DNA from: Phoronis australis
Lineage: Eukaryota > Phoronida > Phoronidae
DNA: 64,000 nucleotides
Reading direction: 5' to 3'
Assembly: GCA_002633005.1 (NCBI GenBank)
Contig: NMRA01000129.1
Span: 751,108 to 815,107, forward strand
The notes beneath the pieces are model-generated. The model was not told where the DNA came from. It did not search any database and saw nothing but the letters and a program-made list of their open reading frames with translations. The position numbers and the translations under genes are program-made. The first letter of the stretch is position 1. Each line of letters begins with the position of its first letter. Positions 1-12,434 of this stretch are shown here, piece after piece.

Positions 1-154
1 GTAGACAACAGAGTTTTGGTTACAAAATATAGTGAATTATTTCACACAAACAGTTCCATTACTCCTATTTCTCAAACAAAATGTATTTATTTGATTTATT
101 TGTCGTGTTTTAACGTGGTATCAGAAGTGAATAATGATTATAACTTTCTCATAC

Positions 155-290
155 AATAATAATAATCATAATGATAATACCATATTAATACTAATAGTAA
201 TAATATCAACAATAATAACAATAATAATACTAATAATGGCAATATTAGTAACAAATATAAGAAGAAGAAGAACAACAATAACAATAATTT
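155..290. repeat. AAT/ATA-rich low-complexity tract
   Basis: Imperfect runs of aataat, atacta and aacaat with a purine-rich end (agaagaagaagaac). It lies beside the transposon-end motif at 368-380 and may be the interior of that element. No coding signal. Confidence 0.7.
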
Positions 291-367
291 GGCAGTTCCG
301 GAGTGCGAATGTCTGACGGGCAAAATCCTGGCTAATACTCTACCCTGTCCCTCCAACTCAAAATCCT

Positions 368-380
368 GGATCCGCCACTG
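368..380. mobile_element. Isolated TIR motif GGATCCGCCACTG
   Basis: The reverse complement is CAGTGGCGGATCC, closely matching the left end of the element at 33856-34905. No partner end is found between 1 and 360, so the other end is off-window or lost. The adjoining sequence was not otherwise classified. Confidence 0.4.
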
Positions 381-1225
381 GTAAACAATTTGGGATAAAG
401 CGATGATTGTGACTAGGAACAGTAGAAAATACGTTTCAATAAACATTTTGTCCACATTGTCATCGAAAACCATTACAGAAATGCAACGTACTTTCTAGAG
501 CTTTTTTGAAGACATTGAAATATTCCGTTTTCCAAAGACCGTTTGAGAATTTATTTCACAATGCTGCAACACGGTAAATTTTCTAAGTTACTACACGTAC
601 TTTTGTCATTCTTGTTAACATTTCTATTCACTGTTCGAATTTAAAAGTACTTTTAGGGCTTAAAGAAACCCATTCAGTTGTTTTCACAAGTTTAGGATAT
701 ATAACTAGCTTTAAAAATAACATTGAAATAGGAACTTGTTTTCCGTATTTCCCTCCCGGACTATGGTTCGATAATCAAACTTTCCCAAAATAGTTTTAAG
801 TAATACAATTGCAGTAGTATAAATAACACTCAACATGCAATCAGGTCCCAAACCTAACATCTGGAACAAAACTATTAATTATATGACAATTCTGTTTCAG
901 TTTTTAATTGCTAAATATTATATCGTCTGCAACTCAGACGTCGATTCATCGGTAACTACAATATCAAATATTGTTGTTATTTAACTATCTTCGAGAAATG
1001 TTACAAGTTCAATGCACAATTACCGTTGTTTTCATCTTCGTTTTCTCTTTTCAAGTAATGAATCGTTACATTTAAAACTGTTTCTTTTACAAGAGAAAAC
1101 TTGTAGCCTTAAACGCGCAAGTGCATACATATAGGATGTGATCCGACACGTGAACAGTCTAGGTGAAGTATTTAAAAAATCTGCCGAAAAAGTGAAAGAA
1201 ACTTGGGAGTATAAGATAAATACTC

Positions 1226-1290
1226 GACATTATTCCACGTATCGACCTCGACCTTCGGTCTCTGAGTCGGTCGATACGCTGAATAATGTC
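1226..1290. other. 65-nt near-perfect hairpin, pre-miRNA-like
   Basis: Arms GACATTATTC (1226-1235) and CGTATCGACC (1238-1247) pair with GGTCGATACG (1269-1278) and GAATAATGTC (1281-1290). They are separated by one 2x2 internal loop. The 21-nt apical region can itself pair GACC with GGTC. Size and shape fit an animal microRNA precursor, but a tiny palindromic transposon relic is equally possible. No known microRNA seed is recognised. Confidence 0.4.
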
Positions 1291-2154
1291 TCGTTGGATA
1301 TTACTTCATTTACGCCACTCTCAGTACATTTTGTGTATATATTTACTTACTTCTTTATTATTTTTTATTCATAAAAGTGAAGTGAAAGATGAAATTTAAA
1401 AATCTGTGTTGAGCTTTGTTTATTTTGAAATTGGGAATACAATATGGAGTTTCAAGAAACTCGTTTTTAACCAAAATGAACAGGAAAGTGCATCCGAAAT
1501 ATATGTTAGTGTATCTATTCTTCGTTGAACACCCACAAATACATTTTCAAATGGCAAGTATAATTTTCTGTTAATTTTCTCCTTTTACATTTTCTGCGAG
1601 AACGCGCTCCTTATTTAGAGACTTCTCTGCAACAAAATGGTGATTTATTTGGTCACCGTTCACGTGGAAATCTAACCCAGTTCGCATACCAAAATGCACT
1701 AAGTTATGTGTAATTCTGTCATTTCAGGATTTAATATATTTAAGGAATAAACTGAAAGTGACAAAATGCAACTTGTCTTCATCATGCGGTTAAGAAGTTA
1801 TCTGAAGTGGATTAATGTTGTTTACGTTTAATGTTAAGGTTATAGAAATCTTGTTTCATACCAAAACAAATAATAGATCAACTGTTTTATGCAGCGTATG
1901 AGTCACGAAAATCGTTATTTAGTCCAAAATTGAAATGTGCTCGCCAAACTCTAAGGAATGTCGAGCTATTTCTGAGAGACAAGAGAAGATTGCAAACCCA
2001 CCCTGCAGTCAAGCAATATTCGACCGTGCAAGCCGAGCTCAACATTTCTGGAAATGCAGGACAGTACTGGATTTCGTACCCTTATGCGAATGAAAATATG
2101 AATATTAAAATATTAAAATATTCTCTATTCGTGAAATGCAGTTTAGAAGATTAA

Positions 2155-2183
2155 TGTTATTATTGTTGTTGTGGTTGTTGTCG

Positions 2184-2215
<32 letters not shown>

Positions 2216-2220
2216 GCTGT
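2155..2220. repeat. (TTG)n microsatellite
   Basis: About 60 bp of tgt/ttg triplets with a few interruptions (tgg, tcg, tgc). Confidence 0.95.
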
Positions 2221-4947
2221 TTATATGATTGTAAATATGTTAATTCTGATATTGTGTTCATTTTCATAATGCGTATGCTTGTTTGTTCAATTCGTGACTG
2301 AACAAACGTGTCTCTCTATTGAGATGTTACCGATATGTACACGTGCGAAATTTAATTATTTCCTTCTTGATTTATTCCGTTGTAGCCAGTATTTGTCAGA
2401 GTGTATTTAATACTTCTTCATGGTCTGTCGTCTTATTATTATTAGGATATATCAGTTACTCATTTCTTCTCCAATGTCATAATTTTCTCGGAACAAACGG
2501 AAAACGCGATATTAATTTTTGTATTGCATGTAAACGGCAATGTCTTGTCTTCCTGAACAATTGAGATCATCTTACGTGTACCAACTCTAAGTAAATTATG
2601 TTCGTTTCCTAGCACAAAACCTCGCTGATTAGAACCATTGTTGATTACGTGTTTAATAAGATATGAAACTTAAGACCTGATGAGTCCGAATCCGATAGCT
2701 TGGCGATTAGCAACAGAGCAATATTCGTCAGCCATTGGTGCACCTATCTTTTGTTAGCAATGTTGTAAACATAGGTTTTTCAAGTATTTATCATCATTGA
2801 TAAATAAGTACAAAAACAAACAAATCCATTCATTCACGCATGCACACCTCAGGAGAGACCATTGTCGTATCTCGTATAAAGTAAACAACTGCTACATGGA
2901 GTTGAGGTGAAAAATAAAATTTTCCCATTTTGCAGAGAAGCTGTCATATACAAATTTATACATGCAGTTAAGTAAACATAGTTTTGTAGCTTCAGGAGAG
3001 ATTTAAAAAATTCACGAAAAATCAAAGTACGTTGCATGCAAGTTTGATCACGAGTTGTAAGGTTGAACGCAGCGCAGCAAGGTAGCACTTCTAGGTAGAC
3101 GGTGCCACAAAGATCGTCTACAATCGATCAAAAACTATAGCAGGGCGTAGGTCTTATGCATACTTTGCTTTCGTAACAATAAGATTGCAACCATTAGTTT
3201 ATGTTTTTCTAGAAAAAAGTGAAAGCAGTAACCCGGAGATTTCTGGTTCATTAAAGACTTGGTATTTTAAAGATTTAATGACCAAATGGAAGTTACAGTC
3301 GACTGCTAATAAAGCTCTAGCTATTTCACTCACTCCAATATGACATCAGCCAAATTGTTGATTTTTACAACATAGTAACAGACTAGTAAAGTTCACATTT
3401 TTACGAATATCGTTTTCCTGTTGAACCATTGAGTCATGTTCAGTAAAATATGTTGGTAAGAATAACGAATTTCAATTACTTGAGTTTATACTAGATTGAA
3501 CACTGAAACTACGTGTCAGGGGATAGGGTCTTTTAATGAAAGACCTCTCTACCTCGGCTTCCCAGGTTTGTCATTGCAACAGACAAATCAAGGTAATTTA
3601 TGAGATGACATCTATCACCTGTTTTTACACATATTCACGTGCAATCACGTAGTTGTTAAAGTAACGCAATTAGTAAATAAGACTAATTAAGGACGAAACA
3701 GGCCATCTCTCTGTCTCGTCACCTGCATGAGTTGAGTGAGGACAAACTGAGGTTGGAGACATTTTGCCCATGCCAATCATTGCAACATAGATACAAGAGA
3801 CCGCGTAACACAGAGGCTTGAGCTCCGAACTCTCATTCAGGAAACTTAGGTTCGAAAAATGCTTTTTTGTTCAATTTAATAGTTTCATCTATACAACTTG
3901 TGGTTTGGTTAGCGAAGATCAGATTGTGTTAAAATATTTTTAAAACTTGAAACTTAAAACTGTGCAATAAACTGACTCTTACTCAAGTTTTCGCGGTTTC
4001 CCATTGCTTCAAAATTGACTAGAAGTACATGTATATTCCAGCAAGCCAATTCTTGCATTCATAGACAGACCGTGCGTAACCAAGATCGGTTCATGTCACT
4101 AGCATTGAGTCGGGCTTAATTCGATTAGACTAGCATTACCACACCTCAAGCAGAAAAATTAGGCTACTACAAAAAACCATTATCAAATTGTTAAGAAAAT
4201 ACAGAACTAATTTATCACTGTTGCTGCTAATAAATTAGCCACTGTCACACGTGCGGCCGCTGTTTCTCCGTTTGTCACGAAATCACTGGGCCACACATCG
4301 CGGGAATCGGTGATAGAATCCGTTGTCGCTGCGGGATACTCTCGAGGCAGAATCTAAGAAAGTGGTCGGAAAATAGCACGTCAGTTTCTCGGCGCATTTG
4401 GTTACAGGTTTCAGCAAACCCCAGTCGTCACATCTGGACGTGGGAATTGGTGGGACAGCTTGCAGCCGTTTGACAGGCGCGACATGACATTTTGAGAAAT
4501 CGCATTTTTCACTACAAATCGGATTTACTCTGACTTGCCACGGAGACGGCGTTTAGCTCATCAGGCTACGACTCGCCGCAATAGTCACATCGCGATACAA
4601 AGAAACAGTCCTAAAAAGAAATCACGACAAAATTATCTCACCCTACAGGCAATCTATGTTTATGCTTCCTCAGTTCGTTACAGCGATGGTTATAAATGCT
4701 CAAATCCAGTTGGAGATGAGATACGTAACAATTACACGAGCAGTCAGAATGGTGTGACGTCATTGAGGGAATTCGTCTCCTCCTTTTACACAAGTCCTAG
4801 TGTTTCCAACTGCAAGAAAATCATGTAAAATTCCCTTAAACGTGTATTTGGGCCGTGATAGTTTCACCAACACAAGTCCTTTCTTTGGTTTCCAAAAAAT
4901 CTTTAAAAATAAATCACGACTCGAGTACTTAAAGGGACATTATCGGC

Positions 4948-5275
4948 GAGAAAAGCTATTTTCTGAGATGAGCCTCGGCTCGGATTCAAACTTGAAAAAC
5001 TCACAGTCGTTCTGATGGCAGGGTTAAATCCGACTCGATAAATGGCAGAGTATCTTAAGCGCATTTAACTCGTGAAGTCATTGGCCTTGTTTTAGCGAAA
5101 GCGTCTGGTAGACTATGTCGAGAATTGGCAATTGGTAATACAAATCACAAAACCACAACGAATTTTGATGTTTTGTAGATTTGGTCAATGTTAATGACTT
5201 CAAGAATTCTACCCTATTCATCAATAATCCCGAAAATGCGTATTTCGATCGTCGTAAAATCGATAACGTGCCATT
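4948..5275. repeat. Dispersed repeat A, copy 1
   Basis: Aligns by eye, in the same orientation, with 22264-22592. Shared blocks include ttttctgagat near the start, a block around agaattggcaattggtaata (gagttggcgactcgtaata in copy 2), and a closing block around cttcaagaattctaccc and tcgtcgtaaaa. The copies are diverged and carry small indels, so they are old. No intact coding frame survives. Confidence 0.65.
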
Positions 5276-8200
5276 CATGTGAACCAGGGCAGCATGGGAA
5301 CGCTTAGTTTGAGGGAGTCATTATGCCCTCTTCTCTATATGCCTCAAATCATTCGGAGCATCTCGGGTATTTTCGTAGTTTCAAAATTTAAGGCTACAAA
5401 AATATCGGAGGTGTTAAGAATACCCTCTAAACTTGTTCTGATATGCAGATGATCAGCCGTCATATTCACTAAAGAATACCGAGTGATTGGACGAGATTTG
5501 GCGACAAGCGTCCGAGACACGACTCAGATCGCAACAGGGTGCTCGATTTTGTGACTAAAATTTTATGCAATTAAATATTTTTGATAGAAGAGATGTGAAG
5601 AAACAAAAAATTACTGATTCAGAACTTAAGAAGATTAGAAAAGTTTGCGGATTGGTCAGTCCGGTCCATTAGCGTTGCCATTTGTGTGTTTAAGCAAGAG
5701 ACGTTAACTCGGTGGTAATTTTTCAGTGTTAGATTTTGATCACTGTCGTTATCATGTATCTAAGCTTCAATGATGATATCACATTTTGGAAAAAGTACAT
5801 CGTGTTCAAAATGCCTAGAAAATGTGGTATTTCGTGGGCATGCCATAAAATTAATGTTCATTTAGTTAGACATCATGTATGTCGCGTATTTAATTTTAGT
5901 CTAAGCGAATAAAACCATTAAGACATTTACAAGTTGATGGAAGAAGTACTTTAATAACCTTTTTTTTCAATCAGCCTTTGAAAAAGCAGCTGTAGTTTGT
6001 CTTTGACAAAACTCGGTTGCATCTGCCTCGTCACCTTTTTGTCTAATATCGTATGACGCTAATCAGTCACCACTTGAGGGCGCTGCGCAGGAACGTAGTG
6101 TAAGGTCTTTAGCTAATTGGTAAAGCAATGGCATTAACTTACGAAATTTTACGTCGTATTCTTGTGTGATCTTGCATTTCTAACAAAAAATGCTCTACGG
6201 AACGCACTCCTAGACAGACGCACGGGCGACTTCCCATTGCTCACTGCGCACATAATTCCTCGCGCTAGTGTCTCCAAGTTTTCAAGAGTGAATAAAAGAA
6301 GGTTCTTAGGTTCATTTTGGTACACGATTTTGTTTCGTTTTTGAAAAATTTATTGTTTCCATAACCAACTAAAGTCTTGAAAACTTCGAAAAGATCGCCT
6401 TAGTGCCGTTGTCTTTGGTGCACGCTCCCGATTGTCAGATGAAACTAAGTGGAAATTGAAATTTAATCAAGCCTTCATGGCACGACATCACTCTTGGTGG
6501 GATTAACATTTAGTTGAATCTAATCTAGTTTAAGGCTACTACAGACCACTCGGTAACCGTGAGATCCCAAGTCTCTGTTATTTCACTTCGATGCACAAAC
6601 TTTTTTAATCTTGGAAAACGATCAGAAATTGAATACGGTCTGTGAGGTAAAATATGGATTTCATTGTTAATTGAGACAATGAGATGCTGCAACAGGGGAT
6701 TCGGGAATATAAAAGGACAGAACGTGAAATCGAAAGAACCGTTCAACAGACCAAACACAGAATACTACAAAATGCGACTGAAAATATACTTCGAGGCTAA
6801 CTTTCGAGATAGACACACTTGTGTCTTGACATTCTATTTCTAATACAGTTTCGTATTTCTAAGGCATCTATTGCCAGCCGTGTTCCTAATATCTATATTT
6901 TCCTGTTGTCATATTATACAATAAGATTGTTTGAGATGCAAGAAACTGTGTATTGGGTATTCTAACTTTTTTACATTGGGATGGACTAAATTGCCAAAAT
7001 AAGTGAATTTGAAGGCGTGGTTCGAAGGCTTTTAAATCACATTTACTTGGCCTGGAAATCTTCTGTTCATTACAAAACCGGAAAAGATAATTGCTTCATT
7101 CTAAAATGAACGCAAACCAAGGTGTGTCTCGCAAATTTAAAACATAAACGTTAACGCGTGCTTTATTGTAGACAGGGCGTTGAACATTAAAATTTATTCT
7201 TCCTGCGCTCGCTTCGGATGCGCAGAAAGCAGGCAGCGGCACTACGTACAAAATTGACACTCAGTGGGGAAATAGTTGTATGGGACTCCCCCCGAATCGA
7301 TAAGAAAACTATTATCTTGTCATCATTAATTGTATATTGGCCCTAGCCAAGAATAGCTGTTCTACTTGTTTATCTGTTTATGTAGCCCAGTGGGTAAGAA
7401 TGCGTTAATTAGATGACAGAACCGCCCCATTCGCTATTGAGCTAATCGGGTGACCCTCCGACGCATTGTCCCAGGGCGATTAGATCGATGTGTATGAGAA
7501 TGATGGATTGTGCTGGTGACGTTCAGATGTATTGAGTGCTCGGAATTCATGAAAGTTGTAATTGCATAAAACATAAAAAATTGAACTTGTCCATGGGCAA
7601 GGGCGTTGCCGACTGAGGCTTATATGAAATTTTCTTTGAATTTCTACTTCGTTTTACGATCAATAAAAACATTAAAAATGCTAAAAGAGAGACAGTGCAA
7701 TGCGGTGCACGCGCAATCGCTGAGAATAGCAATAATGACTAAGTAAAAAACTACATTGGTGTTCAGAAGGTTGTTGACGAACCCAGTAAATGCAGTAAAG
7801 CGGTTAAAGCCTTCAGAATGCTCACCCATTAGGCCTGTCAGTCGGTTTCAACCCAAAACAGCCTGTAATTTAATAAGCGTTTGAGAAAGTTAGCTTAAGT
7901 GTAAACACATGTTCAAATTGCCTTTAGTGTTTTTAAACCAATTACGAGTGTCGGGAGCTCATTGGTTGTAACGTGGATAGCTGACATCTTTAAATCTAAC
8001 CGGCTCTCTTCCGCAGCCTGCAATAGAACGCCCCCTTACGTAAGTTTGACGTCAACTATTTTTGACCGCCACAACTCAATAAGGATTGATTTCGACATGT
8101 CTGATATTTCAATGCCTCATATATCGTATAGTCTTGCAATGGATTGCGTATGACTATAAATGAATGCTGGTATTATTACTATTGGCTTTTCAAACAGTTC

Positions 8201-9361
8201 GGAAACGGATGCTGTATTCAAATATTTCTACCTTTCTACAAAATAGGAATCATATTTACTAAAACTTGCGCCAAGAAGAACTAATTAAGCTTCAATGGAC
8301 TGACTTGACATAGTTATTCGCAACACGATACATTAATATTTGATGTTAAGTCGTTCATATTTTCCCCTTTTAATTAAAATCAATGAAATTAAATCAGTAC
8401 CCTAAACCGAATAATAGTATTTTGAAGCAATTTTGTACTTTCAACCCCTTGTTTAGTCATTATTTTAATGTTAATTTTAACTCGTTACGTATACAGGCCT
8501 TTTTATCCGCTGTGATTTTTTGAGTGAAGTTAAATGCTAATGTTAAAATTTCTTTACTAAAAGTTTGCTTCATCGTCATGGTGTATGAAAGAAAGGAAGA
8601 AGATCCAGAAACTTGTTTTGGTTACGAATTGTTTTGCGAGAGTTTGGCAAAAACGAAACGGAAGAAGTCTTTATGTAAAAGACCAGTTATCTTACTTCAC
8701 ATTAATCAGCATAGCATTGGAAGCACAACCAGTGCCATATTGCAACCAGTAGAAGTAATCATGTCCTTGTTTATTCGTATCTTATTTAGCTTTTTTATTT
8801 TTTGTTTCTCTTCATCCTGAAGTGGAATGTTGTTTGCTGTCATACCAACTTCGGTTCGTATTTCATGACCAATAATAACAAATTGAGATTCTTGAATAAC
8901 CTTTGAAATTTGTGCGTGATTTTTATTCACGGCTCACTGTTGTCCTTGAGAAGGAATTCTATGTCACGTGGCTATGGTACACTTCCTATACTTTAGACCT
9001 TATGCCATTCACCATTATTTCGTCATTTGTGTATTGTTTCTTACTTCCTTCCTATAAATGATTGGTTGAAATTCCTTAATGAAAAGAGAGTCTATTTGTA
9101 ATTTTATTTTTGTTTTCGTTTTTATGAACTGGCATTGAACTTGAAGAAAATGAACCAGTCACACTACGTACACGCGTTTTAAGTGGTTTCACTGGTTTAT
9201 AGTGTATCCGTTCAACGCAAATGTCGTTTAAACATTTTATTATTGAACTGTTATAACGAGTTCCAAAGCAACACTTGCCTTGACAGATAGGAATCCTTAC
9301 CTCTTTTCAAAACAAACTCTAACACAAATAATGAACCTACCTTGCTCAATTGAACTGAAAC
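5276..9361. other. Non-coding DNA downstream of Vsx
   Basis: No gene recognised. 7300-7500 is less AT-rich than its surroundings, with TTAATTAGATGACAG-type homeodomain-like sites and tagcccagtggg, which resembles an RNA polymerase III A box. Either a cis-regulatory element or an old SINE remnant would fit; neither is established. Confidence 0.4.
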
Positions 9362-9437
9362 CACACACAAACACACACGCACGCACACTCACACACACAC
9401 ACACACACACACACACANACACACACACACACACACA
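9362..9437. repeat. (AC)n microsatellite with an unresolved base
   Basis: A dinucleotide run interrupted by an N at 9418, an assembly or base-call ambiguity. The ORFs through it are repeat artefacts. Confidence 0.95.
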
Positions 9438-9569
9438 TTTTAGACTCACCACAGCACCAAAATCGTCCGTAATAAGGCTTATTCGTGCGTGGTTTGAGTT
9501 CTTGCGGTACATAGTAAAAGTAGCGAGAGTTTTGCTCTAAGTGTTCCGTTGCATGATATGCGTACTTCT

Positions 9570-9965
9570 GTTGTGCTTGAACTTGGAATCACGCTTAATC
9601 TCAAGATGGCCCATGTGCATGAACAAAGAATCATATCTTTATTAAGCATTAAAGCAAGTGACACTTGTGACGCAGCATAAAGAATTTGTGTAATTATTAC
9701 CCTCCCACCCATGAATTGTGCCGCAGAATCGGAGGAATATGTGAGTGGTAAATCAATTAATGTTTGACGACTGAATAAGACAGACAATAGTTGAAAACAG
9801 CTGATAAATGTAGTGGTTAAAGAATACTTTGTTTTGTTAACACGTGATTTGTTTTAGAGCAGCGCAATTTTCAATTACGTGAACGTAATCATTTGAGCGA
9901 ACTTGCTAAGTTCACGCATGCGCGATACTGAGACCATGAGGAATCCCCAATAAAAGCATAGCACT
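9570..9965. mobile_element. 396-bp TIR element, copy 1
   Basis: The left end gttgtgcttgaacttggaat is inverted near the right end (aagttcacgcatgcgcgata around 9908-9928). The whole unit aligns with 36289-36684, which has the same length. Interior blocks also match: ttgttttgttaacacgtgat versus ttgttttatcaacatgtaat. No coding capacity, so non-autonomous. No clear target-site duplication was found. Confidence 0.65.
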
Positions 9966-10159
9966 ACACTCGCTGGTTCCCTGCGTGTAGATAACCTCGC
10001 GGGTTCCCTGCGTGCCGCTAGATGGTAGCCAGCACGCAGATATCACTTAATTTTCCTCGAGAAACTTTTTACACCGGCGTTTTTGATAGGCTGGCCTAAT
10101 TCTCAAAAGGCAAACAAACTGGCATGATGGCGGAGGAAGTGTAAATGTGGTCTGCTGTA

Positions 10160-10455
10160 CAGGATGCATATTACCCAGCCAGCGCTCAAAATACTTTGAA
10201 ACGGGAGGCAAATTACCCCGGCAGCCAGCGCTCAATATATTTTGAAAGTGGATGCATATTACCCAGCGAGCACTAAACATACATGTACTTCGAAACGGGA
10301 TACATATTACCGAAACAGCGCTCAATATATTTTGAAAGGCGGTGCATATTACTCAGCCACCGCTCAGCATACTTTGAAAGGCGGTGCATATTACCCAGCC
10401 ACCGCTCAGCATACTTTGAAAGGCGGTGCATATTACCCAGCCAGCGCTAAATACA
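10160..10455. repeat. 42-bp tandem array, about 7 units
   Basis: The core gcatattacccagcc recurs at 10166, 10208 (gcaaattacc), 10254, 10301, 10344, 10386 and 10428. Spacings are 42, 46, 47, 43, 42 and 42. The last three units are almost identical, so they duplicated most recently. Because 42 is a multiple of three, a spurious ORF with a 14-residue period runs through it. Confidence 0.92.
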
Positions 10456-10944
10456 CTTTTGCAACACGTAAAAGTGACGACGCAGTTCCATAAAACAATA
10501 ATAATATATTTTCATATCAATAAATAATCTACATCAAAAATTATTTCAATGAACAATTAATTCAACATTTTGTTCCTTGACTTTACACATTCTCAGACAT
10601 GACAAAACTTCTCAATAATTCCCTGTATCAGACTCAAAGTACGTTACCATGGAAATTAGTGACGAAAACTAAGAAAACTCAGATACTGTTTAGAACTATG
10701 GAAGCAAAGTGATCTAATTTTTGAAAAATGAAACTCTATAATCTGAATTTATCGTTGTATTTTATAGAATCATTCACGTGGTTGGTATGGACGCCGGTAT
10801 TTGCGCCACAACTACTGTCCAAGAGACAAATGATCAAAGGCAGAATACAAGCTCTTTCCAAGCAATACTTGTCCTACGTAATCATACCTGCCTCGGTCGC
10901 CATCGTATTTTGGGGTCTTAAAAACAATGCATTTCCCTCTTGTG

Positions 10945-11620
10945 CAAGCCATAAACGTACACTCAACCAAGTACGAAAAGCCAAAGCGGAAAAAATTCCA
11001 GGACACAAATTTTCTTTTCAGGACCAAAAACATATTCAAAACCAAATTTTATCACGTCAGGACAGAAAGTTTATCACTTCAGGACACAAAATTTATCATG
11101 CCAGGACATAGAATTTCTTGCTAGGAGAAAATTTCTTGCCAGGAAAAAAGTTCATATCAAGAGAAAATCTCATGCCAGAAGACCACGTGACAATGACGAT
11201 CTGCTGTGTAATACTCAGACGTAATCAAGCCTAGGGTGTCTAAATGTATAACTTCTGTTGTAAAACATGGAAGAGACGACAGAAATTCGATCTCATTGTC
11301 ACGATAACGTGACCCATCAAATCATCTCTTTGAGGGGTCACGTGCTTGTGGATGGTCACCTGGTTTCCTGGCTTGATATTTTCCTGACGTGAAAATTTTC
11401 TGACTTAATAAAATTTTCTGTCCTCATGGTCCTGGCGTGATCGCTCCTGACGTGTTAAATTTTGGTCCTGGCTTGATAAATTATAGGTCCTTGCGCGATA
11501 AATTTTGAATTTAAGTATATTTTCTGGTCCTACAGAGAATTTATTCTTGAATAGAAAATTTGTGTCCTGGAATTTTTTCTGCTTGGGCTTTCCGTACACA
11601 ACTGTCGTATGATATGTTAC
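10945..11620. mobile_element. Foldback-like inverted repeat with internal short repeats
   Basis: The left arm near 10972-11165 (starting gtacgaaaagccaaagcgga) matches the reverse complement of the right arm near 11610-11345 (gtacggaaagcccaagcaga). Both arms then carry degenerate repeats of a ccaggacacaaaattt-type unit. Inner parts (cacgtgacaatgacga and its partner around 11297-11314) also pair. The arms enclose about 150 bp. This design resembles foldback elements. No transposase is seen. Confidence 0.7.
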
Positions 11621-12434
11621 ATGCCCGTTCGTAAATGAAACGGTTACAGGCACATTACTCTGAACGAGAAGTTTTGTTATGCACAAGAACGAAACAACTA
11701 AATAAATGTGAACTTGACCCTAGTTCAATATTCACCAATATTCACGTCGAACGCCTACCTTATTAAACCAATTAAAATGAACTGGATGACTGGAAAATTG
11801 TGACTTGCCGATCGACGTATGACAAAAAAATGGATCCCGATTTGTCGATAAGTGGACAAATATAGATAGGAAAATAAGTCTGACAGACAACGGCGAGAAT
11901 AGACGATTTGTAACAAAATTTCAAGTACACAACGGATTCTGTTGTTTTACAGCCCAGGTCAAAGGTCACTTCAAGAAGTCTATCCCAACCAAACATGCAT
12001 TTTAGGCCATAATTGTGATGACGTCACTTAATGTCTTATTCGACTCATAAGGCATACACGTGCTGTTGGTGCCGCCAGACAATAATGAAGAATATACTAG
12101 CAAACGAAATGCAAACTTTTTATACAACAAGTGATGGAAAGATGGGCGTAAGGAACTGACAACGAATAACAACAAACAAGTGATAGGAAGATGGGTGGAC
12201 GAATTAATGGTCAAACGAGCTTAAGTCTGAATCCAGTGAAAGTCAAAATTTCTCGTTCGATCTGCGCCTAAGTAAAGAACGAAGTCTAGGTTAAGGGTGA
12301 AAGAAAAGATCTTGTACAGATACGCTCTGTCCCGCAAAGAATGCTTTTATGAAACTATGTCTCATTAGAAGGAAAATGTATTTTGAATTTAATGCAGTTA
12401 TCTTTACAAGTATTAACTAAGGCCATTCTGGCTG
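11621..12434. other. Region just 3' of the Vsx stop, presumed 3' UTR and flank
   Basis: No coding signal. It should contain the 3' UTR and polyadenylation site of Vsx. ATTAAA occurs on the minus strand at 12393-12388. Nothing else was recognised. Confidence 0.5.

Larger units (their letters stand above)
381..4947. other. Non-coding AT-rich DNA downstream of Vsx
   Basis: No exon-like ORF, RNA gene or clear element was recognised apart from the hairpin at 1226-1290 and the TTG microsatellite listed separately. A small hairpin (GGTCTTT/AAAGACC) sits near 3526-3545. The ORFs present are under 100 codons and have no recognisable family. Confidence 0.5.

Noticed and set aside
3795..3855. tRNA- or SINE-like stretch with aggttcgaaa
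   Set aside because: The B-box-like core is present but the A box is poor and no cloverleaf forms.
7382..7455. Possible tRNA-like region (tagcccagtggg)
   Set aside because: No B box at the right distance and no acceptor stem; retained only as a remark.
9362..9437. His/Thr-rich and Val/Cys-rich ORFs on the two strands
   Set aside because: They are translations of the (AC)n microsatellite.
10242..10493. 83-codon ORF with a 14-residue repeat (LKGGAYYPATAQHT)
   Set aside because: Produced by a tandem array whose 42-bp period is a multiple of three; non-repeat flanks show no coding signal.
10728..11111. 127-codon ORF and its look-alike on the minus strand at 11405-11686
   Set aside because: The similarity comes from the inverted repeat at 10945-11620, not from a protein family.
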